A stretch of DNA of 64,000 nt, taken from the NCBI GenBank assembly GCA_965247245.1, contig CBDFGV010000003.1:3038001-3102000 (forward strand). The letters are read 5' to 3'. Under the pieces are notes generated by a model. That model did no database searches. It saw only the letters and a list, made by a program, of their open reading frames with translations, and was not told where the DNA came from. This stretch comes from Tectiglobus sp965247245. Its GTDB lineage: Bacteria; Pseudomonadota; Alphaproteobacteria; Rhizobiales; Hyphomicrobiaceae. The stretch's first letter is position 1, and every line of letters begins with the position of its first letter. Positions 9,165 through 17,393 of the stretch are shown here, piece after piece. The translations under genes and the position numbers were made by a program.

Positions 9165-11513
9165 ATGTCCGGCGAACTCGTTGGCACCATCATTCTCTGG
9201 TTGATCGTAGCGGTGATTGCAATTGCGATCTTCGTCTATCTGGTGAACTGGCTCTATCGGCGCTCCTCCAAGGAAGTCTCGTTCGTTCGTACAGGCTTTA
9301 TGGGCGAGAAGGTTGTGATCAATGGCGGTGCATTTGTTCTGCCATTTGTTCACGAGGTCACGCCGGTCAACATGAATGCGCTTCAGATGGAAGTTGTCCG
9401 GGACCGTGAGAACGCGCTGATTACCAAGGACCGGATGCGCGTTGACATGGTCGCGGAATTCTATGTGCGCGTCGCTCCGAACAGAGAAGCGGTCTCTGCC
9501 GCAGCCGCAACGCTTGGTCGCCGAACCATGGAGCAGGAACGGCTGCACGCCTTGTTATCGGGTAAGTTCATTGGCGCGCTGCGCTCCGTTGCTGCCAAGA
9601 TGGACATGATGGAGATGCACGAACAGCGTGCAGAAGTCGTTCGTCAAGTCGAGGAGACGGCTTCAGAGGCATTGGCGCAGAATGGCTTGGAACTGGAGAC
9701 GGTCGCCATTACCGAACTCGATCAAACCGATCTCGAGTTCTTCAACCCGTCTAACAGATTTGATGCCGAGGGTCTGACGCGCCTGATCGAAGAGATCGAA
9801 TCGCGCCGCAAATTGCGCAATGACGTTGAACAAGATGCTCTGATTAAAATCCGTACCCGCAACCTCGAAGCGGAAAAGCAGACGCTTGATATCGAGCGCG
9901 ACAGCGAAGTCGCACGCCTGGAACAGGAACGCGAGATTGAGGTGCGTAAGGCCGAGCAACGTGCAGAGGTCGTCCGGGAGCGATCGCAACGCGATACCGA
10001 GGCAGAACAGGCTGAAATCAAGGCTCGTGAAGAGATCGAGAAAATTCGGATTGCGCACGAAGAGACGCTGAACCAGCGACGCATTGCGTCGGAGTTAGTT
10101 ATCCGGCAGCAAGAGATTCGACGGGTCAAGGATGTTGAGGCGGCGGAAATTGCAGCACGTGAAGAGACTGAACGAGCGCGTTTGCAGCAGGAGCTTGCGG
10201 TTGCCGAGTCCCGCATCTCAACAGAAGAAGAGACGCAACGTCGAGAAATTGAGCGACAACGAGCGATTGAAGCGGCCGAGATTGCAGCTCGCGAGCAGAT
10301 TGAAGCAGCCCGGATTGCGCAGGAAGCCAAGGTGTCTGCCGAACGCATTCTGAAGGACGAAGAGACGCGCAATAAGGAAATTGCAAGCGCGCAGGCTGTT
10401 ACCGTCGCCGAAATTGCGTCTCAGGATGAGATTGAGCGCGCTCGGCTGGCGAGTGAACTTCAGATTGAGCGCGAGCGCATAACAACAGCCCAGACACGCG
10501 AAGTTCTCGAAGTTGACCAACGCAAGGTCATTGAGATTGCCGAGCAGCAGCGCGCCATTGAGGTGGCGGAAAAGGCGGTCGAGCGAACAGACGCAGATCG
10601 TAAGGTTCGCGAAGCTGAAATCCAGAGCGATCAGGAAGTCGAGAAACTACGCGTGGCCCGGGATCGTGTGCTGGATGAGGCCCGTATTCAGCGTGAGCGT
10701 GCTCTGGAGCTGCTAGAGGTAGCGAGGCGTCAGGCACTGGATGAAGCCGGTATCTCGTCGAACGAAGAGATTGAGCGGGCTCGCATCGCATCTGAACGGG
10801 GCCTCGATGAAGCCCGGATTGTGAGTGACCGCGAGATCCGCCAACAGGAAATCGAGCGCGAGCGTACAGTGGAATTGGCCAACATCGACCGAGCCATCTC
10901 CGTCTACAATAAATCTAAAGAGCGGTTTGCGGCGCAGATTGAGGCTGAAGCCGAACATGCACGGGCGGCTCAGGCTGAAGAACAAGTCGCCACTGTTCGC
11001 GATTCCGAAGTCGCAAAACGGCGGCGCGCTGTAGAGGTTATGTTGGCGGAAAAGGAACGTGATGAGCGCAAGATCCTAGCCGAAGCAGATCGTATTCGCG
11101 CCGAGGTCGAGGCCGAGGCTCAGCGTCTCCTCAACGAGGCGGAGAACATCCTTACGGATGAGTCGCGCTTCGCAATCTACCGCCGGAAGCTGCTCGACAA
11201 AGTCGAAGGCATCGTGCGTGAGAGCGTCAAGCCGATGGAGAAGATCGAGGGGATCAACATCCTCCACGTCGATGGTTTGACAAGCGGCGGTGGCAGCGGT
11301 GACGGTCGCAATATGACGGACGAGGTGATCGACTCAGCCCTCCGCTATCGTGTGCAGGCACCAATGATTGATAGCCTCTTGCGCGATGTCGGTATCGAAG
11401 GTGGTAGTCTGGCCAAGAGTGGTGGCTTGATCCGCGAAGCGCGGGATCTTGATAGTATTGCGAAGTCTGCCGAAGCCGCCAAGAAGAAGTCAGACGATGG
11501 CGGAAAGGCGTAA
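9165..11513 (+). CDS. Flotillin-like SPFH protein with very long repetitive coiled coil
   Basis: This 782-residue membrane scaffold protein has an N-terminal transmembrane helix (about residues 5-28) and an SPFH/band-7 domain (about 35-200, including 'VNMNALQMEVVRDRENALITKDRMRVDM'-like register around 'TKDRMRVDM'). A coiled coil of nearly 480 residues follows, built of Glu/Arg/Ala-rich units such as 'EIAAREEIERARIA'. The C-terminal about 110 residues hold 'VEGINILHVDGL' and 'VIDSALRYRVQAPMIDSLL', as in bacterial flotillins. I start it at 9165 because AGGAGG at 9152-9157 is ideally spaced; an in-frame GTG at 9144 is less likely. Flotillins organise membrane microdomains and oligomeric complexes. 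Its place between importer and hydroxylase genes suggests a scaffold for that pathway. Confidence 0.88.
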   Translation: MSGELVGTIILWLIVAVIAIAIFVYLVNWLYRRSSKEVSFVRTGFMGEKVVINGGAFVLPFVHEVTPVNMNALQMEVVRDRENALITKDRMRVDMVAEFYVRVAPNREAVSAAAATLGRRTMEQERLHALLSGKFIGALRSVAAKMDMMEMHEQRAEVVRQVEETASEALAQNGLELETVAITELDQTDLEFFNPSNRFDAEGLTRLIEEIESRRKLRNDVEQDALIKIRTRNLEAEKQTLDIERDSEVARLEQEREIEVRKAEQRAEVVRERSQRDTEAEQAEIKAREEIEKIRIAHEETLNQRRIASELVIRQQEIRRVKDVEAAEIAAREETERARLQQELAVAESRISTEEETQRREIERQRAIEAAEIAAREQIEAARIAQEAKVSAERILKDEETRNKEIASAQAVTVAEIASQDEIERARLASELQIERERITTAQTREVLEVDQRKVIEIAEQQRAIEVAEKAVERTDADRKVREAEIQSDQEVEKLRVARDRVLDEARIQRERALELLEVARRQALDEAGISSNEEIERARIASERGLDEARIVSDREIRQQEIERERTVELANIDRAISVYNKSKERFAAQIEAEAEHARAAQAEEQVATVRDSEVAKRRRAVEVMLAEKERDERKILAEADRIRAEVEAEAQRLLNEAENILTDESRFAIYRRKLLDKVEGIVRESVKPMEKIEGINILHVDGLTSGGGSGDGRNMTDEVIDSALRYRVQAPMIDSLLRDVGIEGGSLAKSGGLIREARDLDSIAKSAEAAKKKSDDGGKA

Positions 11514-11521
11514 GTGCGAGC

Positions 11522-11959
11522 ATGGCAAAGGTTTACGTCTCGAGCATCATCAACGCGCCGGCTAGCGATGTGTGGGAGCGGGTTCGCGATTTCAATGCCC
11601 TCCCTAATTGGCATCCTCGCATCGCTGAGAGTCGCATAGAAAACGGCGAGCCATCCGACAAGATCGGCTGCGTCAGGAATTTCAAACTCGCAGATGGCGA
11701 GCAACTGCGCGAACAGTTGTTGGGGCTCTCCGACTACGACCTGTTTTGCACTTATGCGATTCTCGACGGACCGATGCCGCTGACCGACTACGTGGCGACA
11801 CTGCGGCTCACGCCTGTCACCGACGGTGACCGAACTTTTATTGAGTGGTCAGCGGAGTTCAATTGCGCTTCCGAAAATGAGGCTGACCTGATTAGTGGTA
11901 TTGGTCAGAACGTTTTCCAGGGTGGTTTCGACGCGCTCAAGGATCATTTCTCCAGGTAG
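11522..11959 (+). CDS. SRPBCC (START/Bet v1-like) protein, first tandem copy
   Basis: This 145-residue protein is of the polyketide-cyclase/SRPBCC superfamily. It begins with the usual 'VYVSSIINAPASDVWERVRDFNALPNWHP' pattern (residues about 3-31) and ends in an amphipathic helix, 'GGFDALKDHF'. The fold makes a deep hydrophobic pocket that binds lipids, quinones or aromatic intermediates. It is 8 bases downstream of the flotillin and followed after 6 bases by a clear paralogue. SRPBCC proteins (CoxG) often accompany molybdenum hydroxylases, so a role in handling an electron acceptor or substrate is plausible. This copy, however, reads more like the generic Polyketide_cyc2 type. Confidence 0.8.
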   Translation: MAKVYVSSIINAPASDVWERVRDFNALPNWHPRIAESRIENGEPSDKIGCVRNFKLADGEQLREQLLGLSDYDLFCTYAILDGPMPLTDYVATLRLTPVTDGDRTFIEWSAEFNCASENEADLISGIGQNVFQGGFDALKDHFSR

Positions 11960-11965
11960 TTGTCG

Positions 11966-12412
11966 ATGATCAAGGTCACCAAGAGCACTGTCGTTGATGC
12001 ACCGCTTAAGAGCGTGTGGCAGGTGCTGCGTGACTTTAACGGTCATGATCGCTGGCATCCTGCCGTACGGGAAAGCAGAATCGATGGAAGATCTGCGAGC
12101 GACAAAGTCGGTTGTGTGAGACGCTTCCGGCTCAGTGACGGTTCGGAACTTACTGAGCAACTTCTAGCGCTATCTGATCTAGAGCACAGCTTTACGTATT
12201 GCCTGCTCGAAACGCCGATCCCGTTGTTGAATTACGTCGCGCACGTCGAGCTACTGCCGGTAACCGATGGTGACCGGACCTACTGGCGATGGTCGTCTAG
12301 CTTTACCGTTCCCAAAGGACAGGAACATCGTCTGACAAAAATGGTTGCGGATAACATCTATGGTGCCGGCTTTACCGCCATCAAAGAACATCTTGCGGGG
12401 ACACCACGATGA
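11966..12412 (+). CDS. SRPBCC (START/Bet v1-like) protein, second tandem copy
   Basis: This 148-residue paralogue of the preceding gene shares 'DVWxxLRDFNxxxxWHPxxxESRI', 'SDKxGCVRxFxLxDGxxLxEQLLxLSD', 'Y..LVTPVTDGDRT'-like blocks and the terminal 'GAGFTAIKEHL' helix. The two clearly arose by tandem duplication and have since diverged over more than half of their positions by eye. The ATG at 11966 is chosen; a TTG two codons earlier directly abuts the previous stop. A pair of homologous ligand-binding proteins may act as a heterodimer or on successive intermediates. Which of these holds cannot be read from sequence. Confidence 0.78.
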   Translation: MIKVTKSTVVDAPLKSVWQVLRDFNGHDRWHPAVRESRIDGRSASDKVGCVRRFRLSDGSELTEQLLALSDLEHSFTYCLLETPIPLLNYVAHVELLPVTDGDRTYWRWSSSFTVPKGQEHRLTKMVADNIYGAGFTAIKEHLAGTPR

Positions 12413-12454
12413 TTGTGGCCATGCGAGTTGCCGACCGACTGCAGAAAGGACGTT

Positions 12455-13285
12455 ATGGTTGTACCTGTTCGGACATGTGAAAACCTGCGCGAGGCCGCCC
12501 AGGTCCTGACCCGTGAAAAGGGGGCAAAGCTGCTTGCCGGTGGAACGTTGCTGATGCGCGCCTTGAACGAGGGTGATCAGTCTATCCAGGCTCTAGTTAC
12601 GACCAACGATCGCAGTCTGACGGACATACGGCCAAGCGGTTCGCGCATTCAGCTTGGTGCCGGCGTGACGATGGCGGATATCCTGCGCAATCGTGATCTT
12701 GAATTTTTGCATCCGGTAGCTCGCGCGGTCGGGGGGCCGGCAGTTCGTAATATGGCAACGGTCGGAGGAAACTTATTTGCTGCTGCACCCTATGGTGACT
12801 TTGCAGTCGCACTGCTCGCACTAGATGCGACAGTGTCTGTACAAAGCGGATATAGCCCACGCGAGATGCCCCTTGAGCAGTTCTTGAAAAGCACTGAACG
12901 TGCAAATGGTGCCCTCGTCGCCTCTGTTCAGTTGCGACGTCCGACAACACCAGATGCATTCCATTTCAAGAAGGTTTCGCGCGTTAGGCCGAAAGGCATA
13001 TCTGTGCTGGCGATTGCGGCGCATTTGCCAATGAGTGGTGGCCGTCTTTCGAATGTTCGCGTTGCCTATGGTGCGATGACTCCGACCGCTGTGCGAGCAA
13101 AGTCGGTCGAGCGCACTTTGGAGGGTCGCAGTCTGGACCAGCAAGCCATTGATGCTGCGCTGGCGGTAGCCAACGAGAACTGTAATCCAGCGACCGATGC
13201 GATCGCAACCGATTGGTACAGGCTTGAAGTACTACCGGTCCACCTGCGGCGTTTGCTGGAAAGCGCGAGGGGGGCAAACGTTTAG
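12455..13285 (+). CDS. Molybdenum hydroxylase FAD-binding (medium) subunit, CoxM/XdhB-like
   Basis: This 276-residue flavoprotein subunit passes electrons from the iron-sulfur subunit to the final acceptor. The FAD-binding signature 'KLLAGGTLLMRAL' appears near residues 30-42 and the second motif 'NMATVGGNLFAAAPYGD' near 104-120. A C-terminal CO_deh_flav_C-like segment follows. The ATG at 12455 is chosen because AGAAAGGA ends 4 bases upstream; the frame stays open further back but without a ribosome site. It is the first gene of the medium-small-large order typical of this enzyme family and sits 2 bases before the small-subunit gene. Confidence 0.88.
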   Translation: MVVPVRTCENLREAAQVLTREKGAKLLAGGTLLMRALNEGDQSIQALVTTNDRSLTDIRPSGSRIQLGAGVTMADILRNRDLEFLHPVARAVGGPAVRNMATVGGNLFAAAPYGDFAVALLALDATVSVQSGYSPREMPLEQFLKSTERANGALVASVQLRRPTTPDAFHFKKVSRVRPKGISVLAIAAHLPMSGGRLSNVRVAYGAMTPTAVRAKSVERTLEGRSLDQQAIDAALAVANENCNPATDAIATDWYRLEVLPVHLRRLLESARGANV

Positions 13286-13287
13286 CA

Positions 13288-13782
13288 ATGACAAAGAAAC
13301 CAATCGAGTTTCGACTGAACGGTGCGGACAAGGCTGTCATGCTGGACGGCGGTGTCACGTTATTGGAAGTCCTGCGGACGCATCTTGGAGACACGACGCC
13401 GAAGTATGGCTGCGGTCAGGGAACATGTGGTGCCTGCACCGTCCTCATCGATGGTGAGCCGATGCTGTCGTGTTTAACCCTCGCTGAGCATGGGCAAGGT
13501 CGGCATATTGAAACACTTGCTGGTCTTCATGATGGAGAGACCTTGCATCCTCTGCAGAACGCATTCATGGAGCATTTTGCGGCACAGTGCGGGTTCTGTA
13601 CACCTGGCATGCTGATGGCAGCTAAAGCACTGCTTGACAAGAATCCCTCGCCGACGCGCGAAGAGGTCATTGATGCAATATCCGGCAATATCTGCCGCTG
13701 TACGGGTTACGAGCCAATCGTCAATGCCATTTTGAGTGTCGCCTCACGGCGCGGTGCGCCGTTGGCTGGAGGTGCGCAATGA
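13288..13782 (+). CDS. Molybdenum hydroxylase [2Fe-2S] (small) subunit, CoxS-like
   Basis: This 164-residue protein has two [2Fe-2S] clusters. The plant-ferredoxin-type cluster is held by Cys42, Cys47, Cys50 and Cys62 (motif GCGQGTCGACTV). The helical second cluster is held by Cys101, Cys104, Cys136 and Cys138 (motifs CGFCTPG and ICRCTGY). All eight ligands are present, so it should be functional. It links the molybdenum site to the FAD subunit. Its stop overlaps the start of the first large-subunit gene (ATGA overlap at 13779-13782). Confidence 0.93.
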   Translation: MTKKPIEFRLNGADKAVMLDGGVTLLEVLRTHLGDTTPKYGCGQGTCGACTVLIDGEPMLSCLTLAEHGQGRHIETLAGLHDGETLHPLQNAFMEHFAAQCGFCTPGMLMAAKALLDKNPSPTREEVIDAISGNICRCTGYEPIVNAILSVASRRGAPLAGGAQ

Positions 13783-15326
13783 TGGAATTTCGCAAAGATA
13801 TTTTTGCCGACGAGCGTGATGACAATCTGAACGAGATCGGCAAGCCGACACAGCGCCAAGATATGATCGGTCATGTTACTGGTCGTACGAAGTACTTCGA
13901 TGATCATCTGATTGCGAACGCTCTGCATTTGAAGGCAGTGCGAAGCCCACATCACTGCGCGCGTATCAGAAACATCGACACCAGCGCCGCTGAGCGTATG
14001 CCCGGGGTTCAGACTATACTGCGTGGCGCGGATGTGCCGGTGAACCTCAATACGCTGTTGAGCTTGTTGCAGTTTGGTCGAGATGACGAGCCAACCCTCG
14101 CCGTTGATATGGTACGTTACGTCGGTGAGCCGGTCGTCGCCATTATAGCAGATACTGAGGCAGAGGCTTTGGCGGCAGTAGACAAGGTTCGCGTTGAATA
14201 CGAGCCACTAACGCCCGTATTTGATGTCGAAGAAGCATTGCGTCCGGGTGCGCCTGAAGTTAATCCAGCATATCCAAACAATGCGTTCATTTATCACGAG
14301 AAGTACGATCACCAGAAGCTGCGCTTTGGCGACGTGGAGCAGGGGTTCGCCCAGGCCGATCATGTTCTCGAAGAGCGCTATCAGATGTCTCCCATCGAAC
14401 ATGCGCCAACCGAAACCAACGGTTGCATCGCAGCGCCCGAGAACGACGGCCGGTATGTCTGCTATACCTGCACCCAGGCTCTATTCTTTTCGCTCGATAC
14501 GACGTCGAAGATCCTCGATGTGCCGTCCAACAAGCTGCACTTCATCGGGGGCACCGTTGGCGGTGGTTTTGGCGGCAAGGTCGATACGCTAACAGAGCCG
14601 CTGGCTGTTCTCGGAGCGATGAAGACAGGCAGGCCAGTGCGCTATGTTTTCAATCGTCAGGAGGAGATGCAGGTTGGGTCTCCCCGCGGTGCGGAACGCA
14701 TCTACATGAAAGACGGAGTTATGAATGACGGGCGGATCATTGCGCGTCACATGCGGGTCTATATTGATGCCGGCGCATACACACGGTTGAGCAGCTATGC
14801 CGGCCACAAATGTACGGCGCATCTGCCGGGCCCTTACACAATTCCAAACGTGAATACCGATGTCTATTGCGTCTTCACCAACCGCACTCCGTCAACCGCC
14901 ATGCGCGGCTTTGGCGTAACGGGTGTAGATTTTGCCATAGAAGTTCAAATGGACAAGCTGGCAAAGCGCATTGGAATGGACCCGATTGAGTTCCGCATTC
15001 TCAATGCTTACCGAGACGGTGATATGAAGGCACACCGCCGCGAAGCGAAGAACTGCGCGTTAATCGAATGCTGTCAGGTCGCGGCTGAGAAAGCCAATTG
15101 GCCAATCCGCGATGAGTACAAGCGCATGTCGTCACGCACTGATGGTGGTGGCTCGCGTGCGCAGATTCCAGTGACATCGGCTCAGTCAATCACAACGTCG
15201 TCTCCGCCACCGGCCACAGCCTCTGCACGGTCAGAGCCTCAGCCGGCTGTGGCAGCCAATGCCAACACCAATCAAGGATTTGGTTCCGCGCCTTTCTCAT
15301 CGATATTTGGAACTCGGAGGCGCTGA
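13779..15326 (+). CDS. Molybdenum-binding subunit, N-terminal part (split large subunit A)
   Basis: This 515-residue protein matches the first half of XdhB/CoxL-type large subunits. It has the a/b-hammerhead domain (about 20-150, with 'HVTGRTKYFDDHL' and 'VRSPHHCARI'), then the first molybdopterin-binding domain with 'GGTVGGGFGGKVD', 'TGRPVRYVFNRQEEM' and the active-site 'TAMRGFGVTG'. RGFG is the xanthine-dehydrogenase type, not the CoxL active-site loop. The last about 65 residues are a Ser/Pro/Ala/Thr-rich, apparently disordered tail. GGAGG at 13768-13772 serves the start. The missing half is encoded separately in another reading frame by the next gene. Two-piece large subunits are known, for example in clostridial nicotinate dehydrogenase. 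Confidence 0.87.
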   Translation: MMEFRKDIFADERDDNLNEIGKPTQRQDMIGHVTGRTKYFDDHLIANALHLKAVRSPHHCARIRNIDTSAAERMPGVQTILRGADVPVNLNTLLSLLQFGRDDEPTLAVDMVRYVGEPVVAIIADTEAEALAAVDKVRVEYEPLTPVFDVEEALRPGAPEVNPAYPNNAFIYHEKYDHQKLRFGDVEQGFAQADHVLEERYQMSPIEHAPTETNGCIAAPENDGRYVCYTCTQALFFSLDTTSKILDVPSNKLHFIGGTVGGGFGGKVDTLTEPLAVLGAMKTGRPVRYVFNRQEEMQVGSPRGAERIYMKDGVMNDGRIIARHMRVYIDAGAYTRLSSYAGHKCTAHLPGPYTIPNVNTDVYCVFTNRTPSTAMRGFGVTGVDFAIEVQMDKLAKRIGMDPIEFRILNAYRDGDMKAHRREAKNCALIECCQVAAEKANWPIRDEYKRMSSRTDGGGSRAQIPVTSAQSITTSSPPPATASARSEPQPAVAANANTNQGFGSAPFSSIFGTRRR

Positions 15327-15327
15327 T

Positions 15328-16335
15328 ATGACCAAGCATCGTGGAAAAGGCGTCGCCGCAATCAACTACCCGATTGGTATGAACTTGGGCGGAGATCCAA
15401 GCCAGGCCTTGGTTCACTCGAACCCAACGGGCAAGTTTACAGTGGCGCTGTCATCAATTGATCTTGGACAGGGTATGAAGTCGGTGACGCGCCAGATTTG
15501 TGCGGAGACACTCGGTGTGCCGGTTAGTGACGTTTACGTCGATACGGCGGATTCCGACACCGGACCTCACTGCATGGGAAGTTTCGCATCACGCGGCACT
15601 CACCGCGTCGGCAATGCCGTTATCGCGGCTGCCAAGGAAGCGCGCGGTGTGATGATGGAAGCTGCCGCCGAAGAGCTTGAAGTAGACGCTAGTGATCTCG
15701 TGACAGATGGACAGGGCAACATCCATGTGCGCGGTGCGCCATCACGATCCATTTCGACGCGCGATGTCGCGATTGCTGCTCAGTTCAAACAGGGACGAAC
15801 GATTTCAGGACGTGGGATCTTTCTTGTGCCGCTTTCCGATGTTGATCCGGAGACGGGAGAAATGAGTCCAGTCACCTGCTATGCGCATGCTTGTTTGGTC
15901 GCTGAAGTCGAAGTCGATGACGAGACGGGCGAGGTCGAGATGATCTCTATGAATAGTGCCTATGAATTGGGCCGTGCCTTGAATCCGAAACTTGTCGAGC
16001 AGCAGTTAGTGGGTGGGGCCTGGATGGGCGTCAGTCACGCGCTCTACGAGACCCCAGAACCGTATTACCCGGACCGCAGCCACGGGCCGACTGACTTCAA
16101 TGAATATCTGATGCCAGGAGCGGGCGACATCTGCGAGCACAACATCGCCGTACTCGAACGCCCGGCACCTGATGGACCCTATGGTGGCAAGGGGCCGGGT
16201 GAGATGTGCGCCAATCCAGTTCTGCCGGCCGTAGCCAATGCGGTATTTGATGCCGTCGGCGTGCGGGTCGATGAACTGCCCATCACACCGGAGAAGGTTT
16301 TACGCGGCCTCAAGGCGAAGAATGGAGTCCTCTAA
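15328..16335 (+). CDS. Molybdenum-binding subunit, C-terminal part (split large subunit B)
   Basis: This 335-residue protein corresponds to the second molybdopterin-binding domain. It shows 'SSIDLGQGMKSVTRQI', 'DTADSDTGPHCMGSFASRG', a 'GEVEMISMNSAYELGRALNP'-like region (split here as EVEMISMNSA and GRALNP) and the terminal 'GKGPGEMCANPVLPAVANAV', whose Glu in GEM should be the catalytic base. It starts at ATG 15328, two bases after the previous stop, with its own GGAGG at 15316-15320. That argues for a genuine separate gene, not a frameshift error. It must pair with subunit A to form the Mo site. The likely action is hydroxylation of a heterocycle or aldehyde. Confidence 0.87.
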   Translation: MTKHRGKGVAAINYPIGMNLGGDPSQALVHSNPTGKFTVALSSIDLGQGMKSVTRQICAETLGVPVSDVYVDTADSDTGPHCMGSFASRGTHRVGNAVIAAAKEARGVMMEAAAEELEVDASDLVTDGQGNIHVRGAPSRSISTRDVAIAAQFKQGRTISGRGIFLVPLSDVDPETGEMSPVTCYAHACLVAEVEVDDETGEVEMISMNSAYELGRALNPKLVEQQLVGGAWMGVSHALYETPEPYYPDRSHGPTDFNEYLMPGAGDICEHNIAVLERPAPDGPYGGKGPGEMCANPVLPAVANAVFDAVGVRVDELPITPEKVLRGLKAKNGVL

Positions 16336-16337
16336 CT

Positions 16338-17393
16338 TTGGCATCGTCACCGACAGATAACTCTGACCGCGCCCGCGTGCCGACGCGTTGGGCGCGCGCA
16401 GCGCGTGCTGTCGAGGCAGATACTGAACGGCAGCAGTCAGCGCAAGCTGAGCGGACTGATGTTCCAACGATGCCTGCTTCTACACCATCACCGCAGAGTA
16501 AGCCGCAAACATCTCTCCAGGCAACGAAGCCGATGCCAGCAACACCGGAGGATACTGAGGCCAAGCTTCGTCGTGATGCGAGCTACATTGCCGATAATGA
16601 TTTCGCGACAGTGATCTTCCTGGCGCTCAAACTCGGCAAGCCATTGCTACTTGAAGGGGCTCCGGGTGTAGGCAAGACAGAAGCAGCCAAAGCGTTGGCC
16701 AGTATGCTCGGCCGCGACCTTGTTCGTCTGCAGTGTTACGAGGGTATCGACTCCGCGGCTGCTCTCTACGAATGGAACTATCCGCAGCAACTACTGGCAA
16801 TGCGCCGCAGCGATGGCGAGAACATTGACCTTTATGGTGATGCGTACTTGATTGAAAGGCCGCTTCTTCAGGCCCTTCGCAATGCGCCGCGAACGGTTCT
16901 ATTGATTGACGAGATTGACCGCTCCGACCATGAGTTCGAAGCGTTTCTGTTGGAGTTTTTATCGGACTTTCAGATTTCTATTCCCGAAACCGGCGTGCAG
17001 CGAGCCGCAGAACGGCCGGTCGTTGTTCTGACATCGAACCGCACGCGAGAATTGCACGAGGCTTTGCGGCAGCGCTGCGTCTACCATTGGATCAACTATC
17101 CAGCGCCACAGCGCGAAGCCGAGATTATCATGATGCGGGCAGGCCATGTCGCAGATCGCGCAGCCCGTGCTGTTGTGAGTGCGGTCGGCGAGTTGCGCGA
17201 CTTGCCGCTCGCAAAGCCGCCCGGCATCGCGGAGGCGATCGACTGGTCAGAAGGCGCGTCATTGCTGGCCGAACAAGGCGCACCGTGGCCAGAAGCCTTG
17301 CGGCGGTCATTAGGGCTAGCCCTCAAGGACGAAGAGGATCTCACATTCGCTGAGGATCAGATTGAGCCATTGTTGCAACGAGCGGTGCGTTGA
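16338..17393 (+). CDS. MoxR-family AAA+ ATPase, CoxD-like
   Basis: This is a cytoplasmic AAA+ chaperone of about 351 residues. After a low-complexity N-terminal extension of about 70 residues come Walker A GAPGVGKT (about 110-117), Walker B LLIDEIDR and a sensor-1 region 'VVLTSNRTREL'. In Oligotropha, CoxD works with CoxE to mature the molybdenum-copper site of CO dehydrogenase. The same gene pair accompanies many xanthine-dehydrogenase-family enzymes. The start at TTG 16338, 2 bases after the previous gene, is uncertain; an in-frame ATG about 45 codons later would remove most of the disordered extension. The next gene overlaps its stop. Confidence 0.87.
   Translation: MASSPTDNSDRARVPTRWARAARAVEADTERQQSAQAERTDVPTMPASTPSPQSKPQTSLQATKPMPATPEDTEAKLRRDASYIADNDFATVIFLALKLGKPLLLEGAPGVGKTEAAKALASMLGRDLVRLQCYEGIDSAAALYEWNYPQQLLAMRRSDGENIDLYGDAYLIERPLLQALRNAPRTVLLIDEIDRSDHEFEAFLLEFLSDFQISIPETGVQRAAERPVVVLTSNRTRELHEALRQRCVYHWINYPAPQREAEIIMMRAGHVADRAARAVVSAVGELRDLPLAKPPGIAEAIDWSEGASLLAEQGAPWPEALRRSLGLALKDEEDLTFAEDQIEPLLQRAVR

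Noticed and set aside
9722..10372. Long open frame on the minus strand opposite the flotillin
   Set aside because: It is a Ser/Arg-rich antisense shadow caused by the repetitive Glu/Arg/Ala codons of the coiled coil.
15259..15330. Treating the break between the two molybdenum-subunit genes as a sequencing frameshift
   Set aside because: The second gene has a well-spaced GGAGG and its own ATG, and the first ends in a long low-complexity tail, which a simple indel would not produce.
13288..16335. Calling the hydroxylase a CO dehydrogenase because CoxD- and CoxE-like genes follow it
   Set aside because: The active-site segment reads TAMRGFG, the xanthine-dehydrogenase type, not the CoxL loop AYxCSFR or the form II AYRGAGR, so CO oxidation is not supported.
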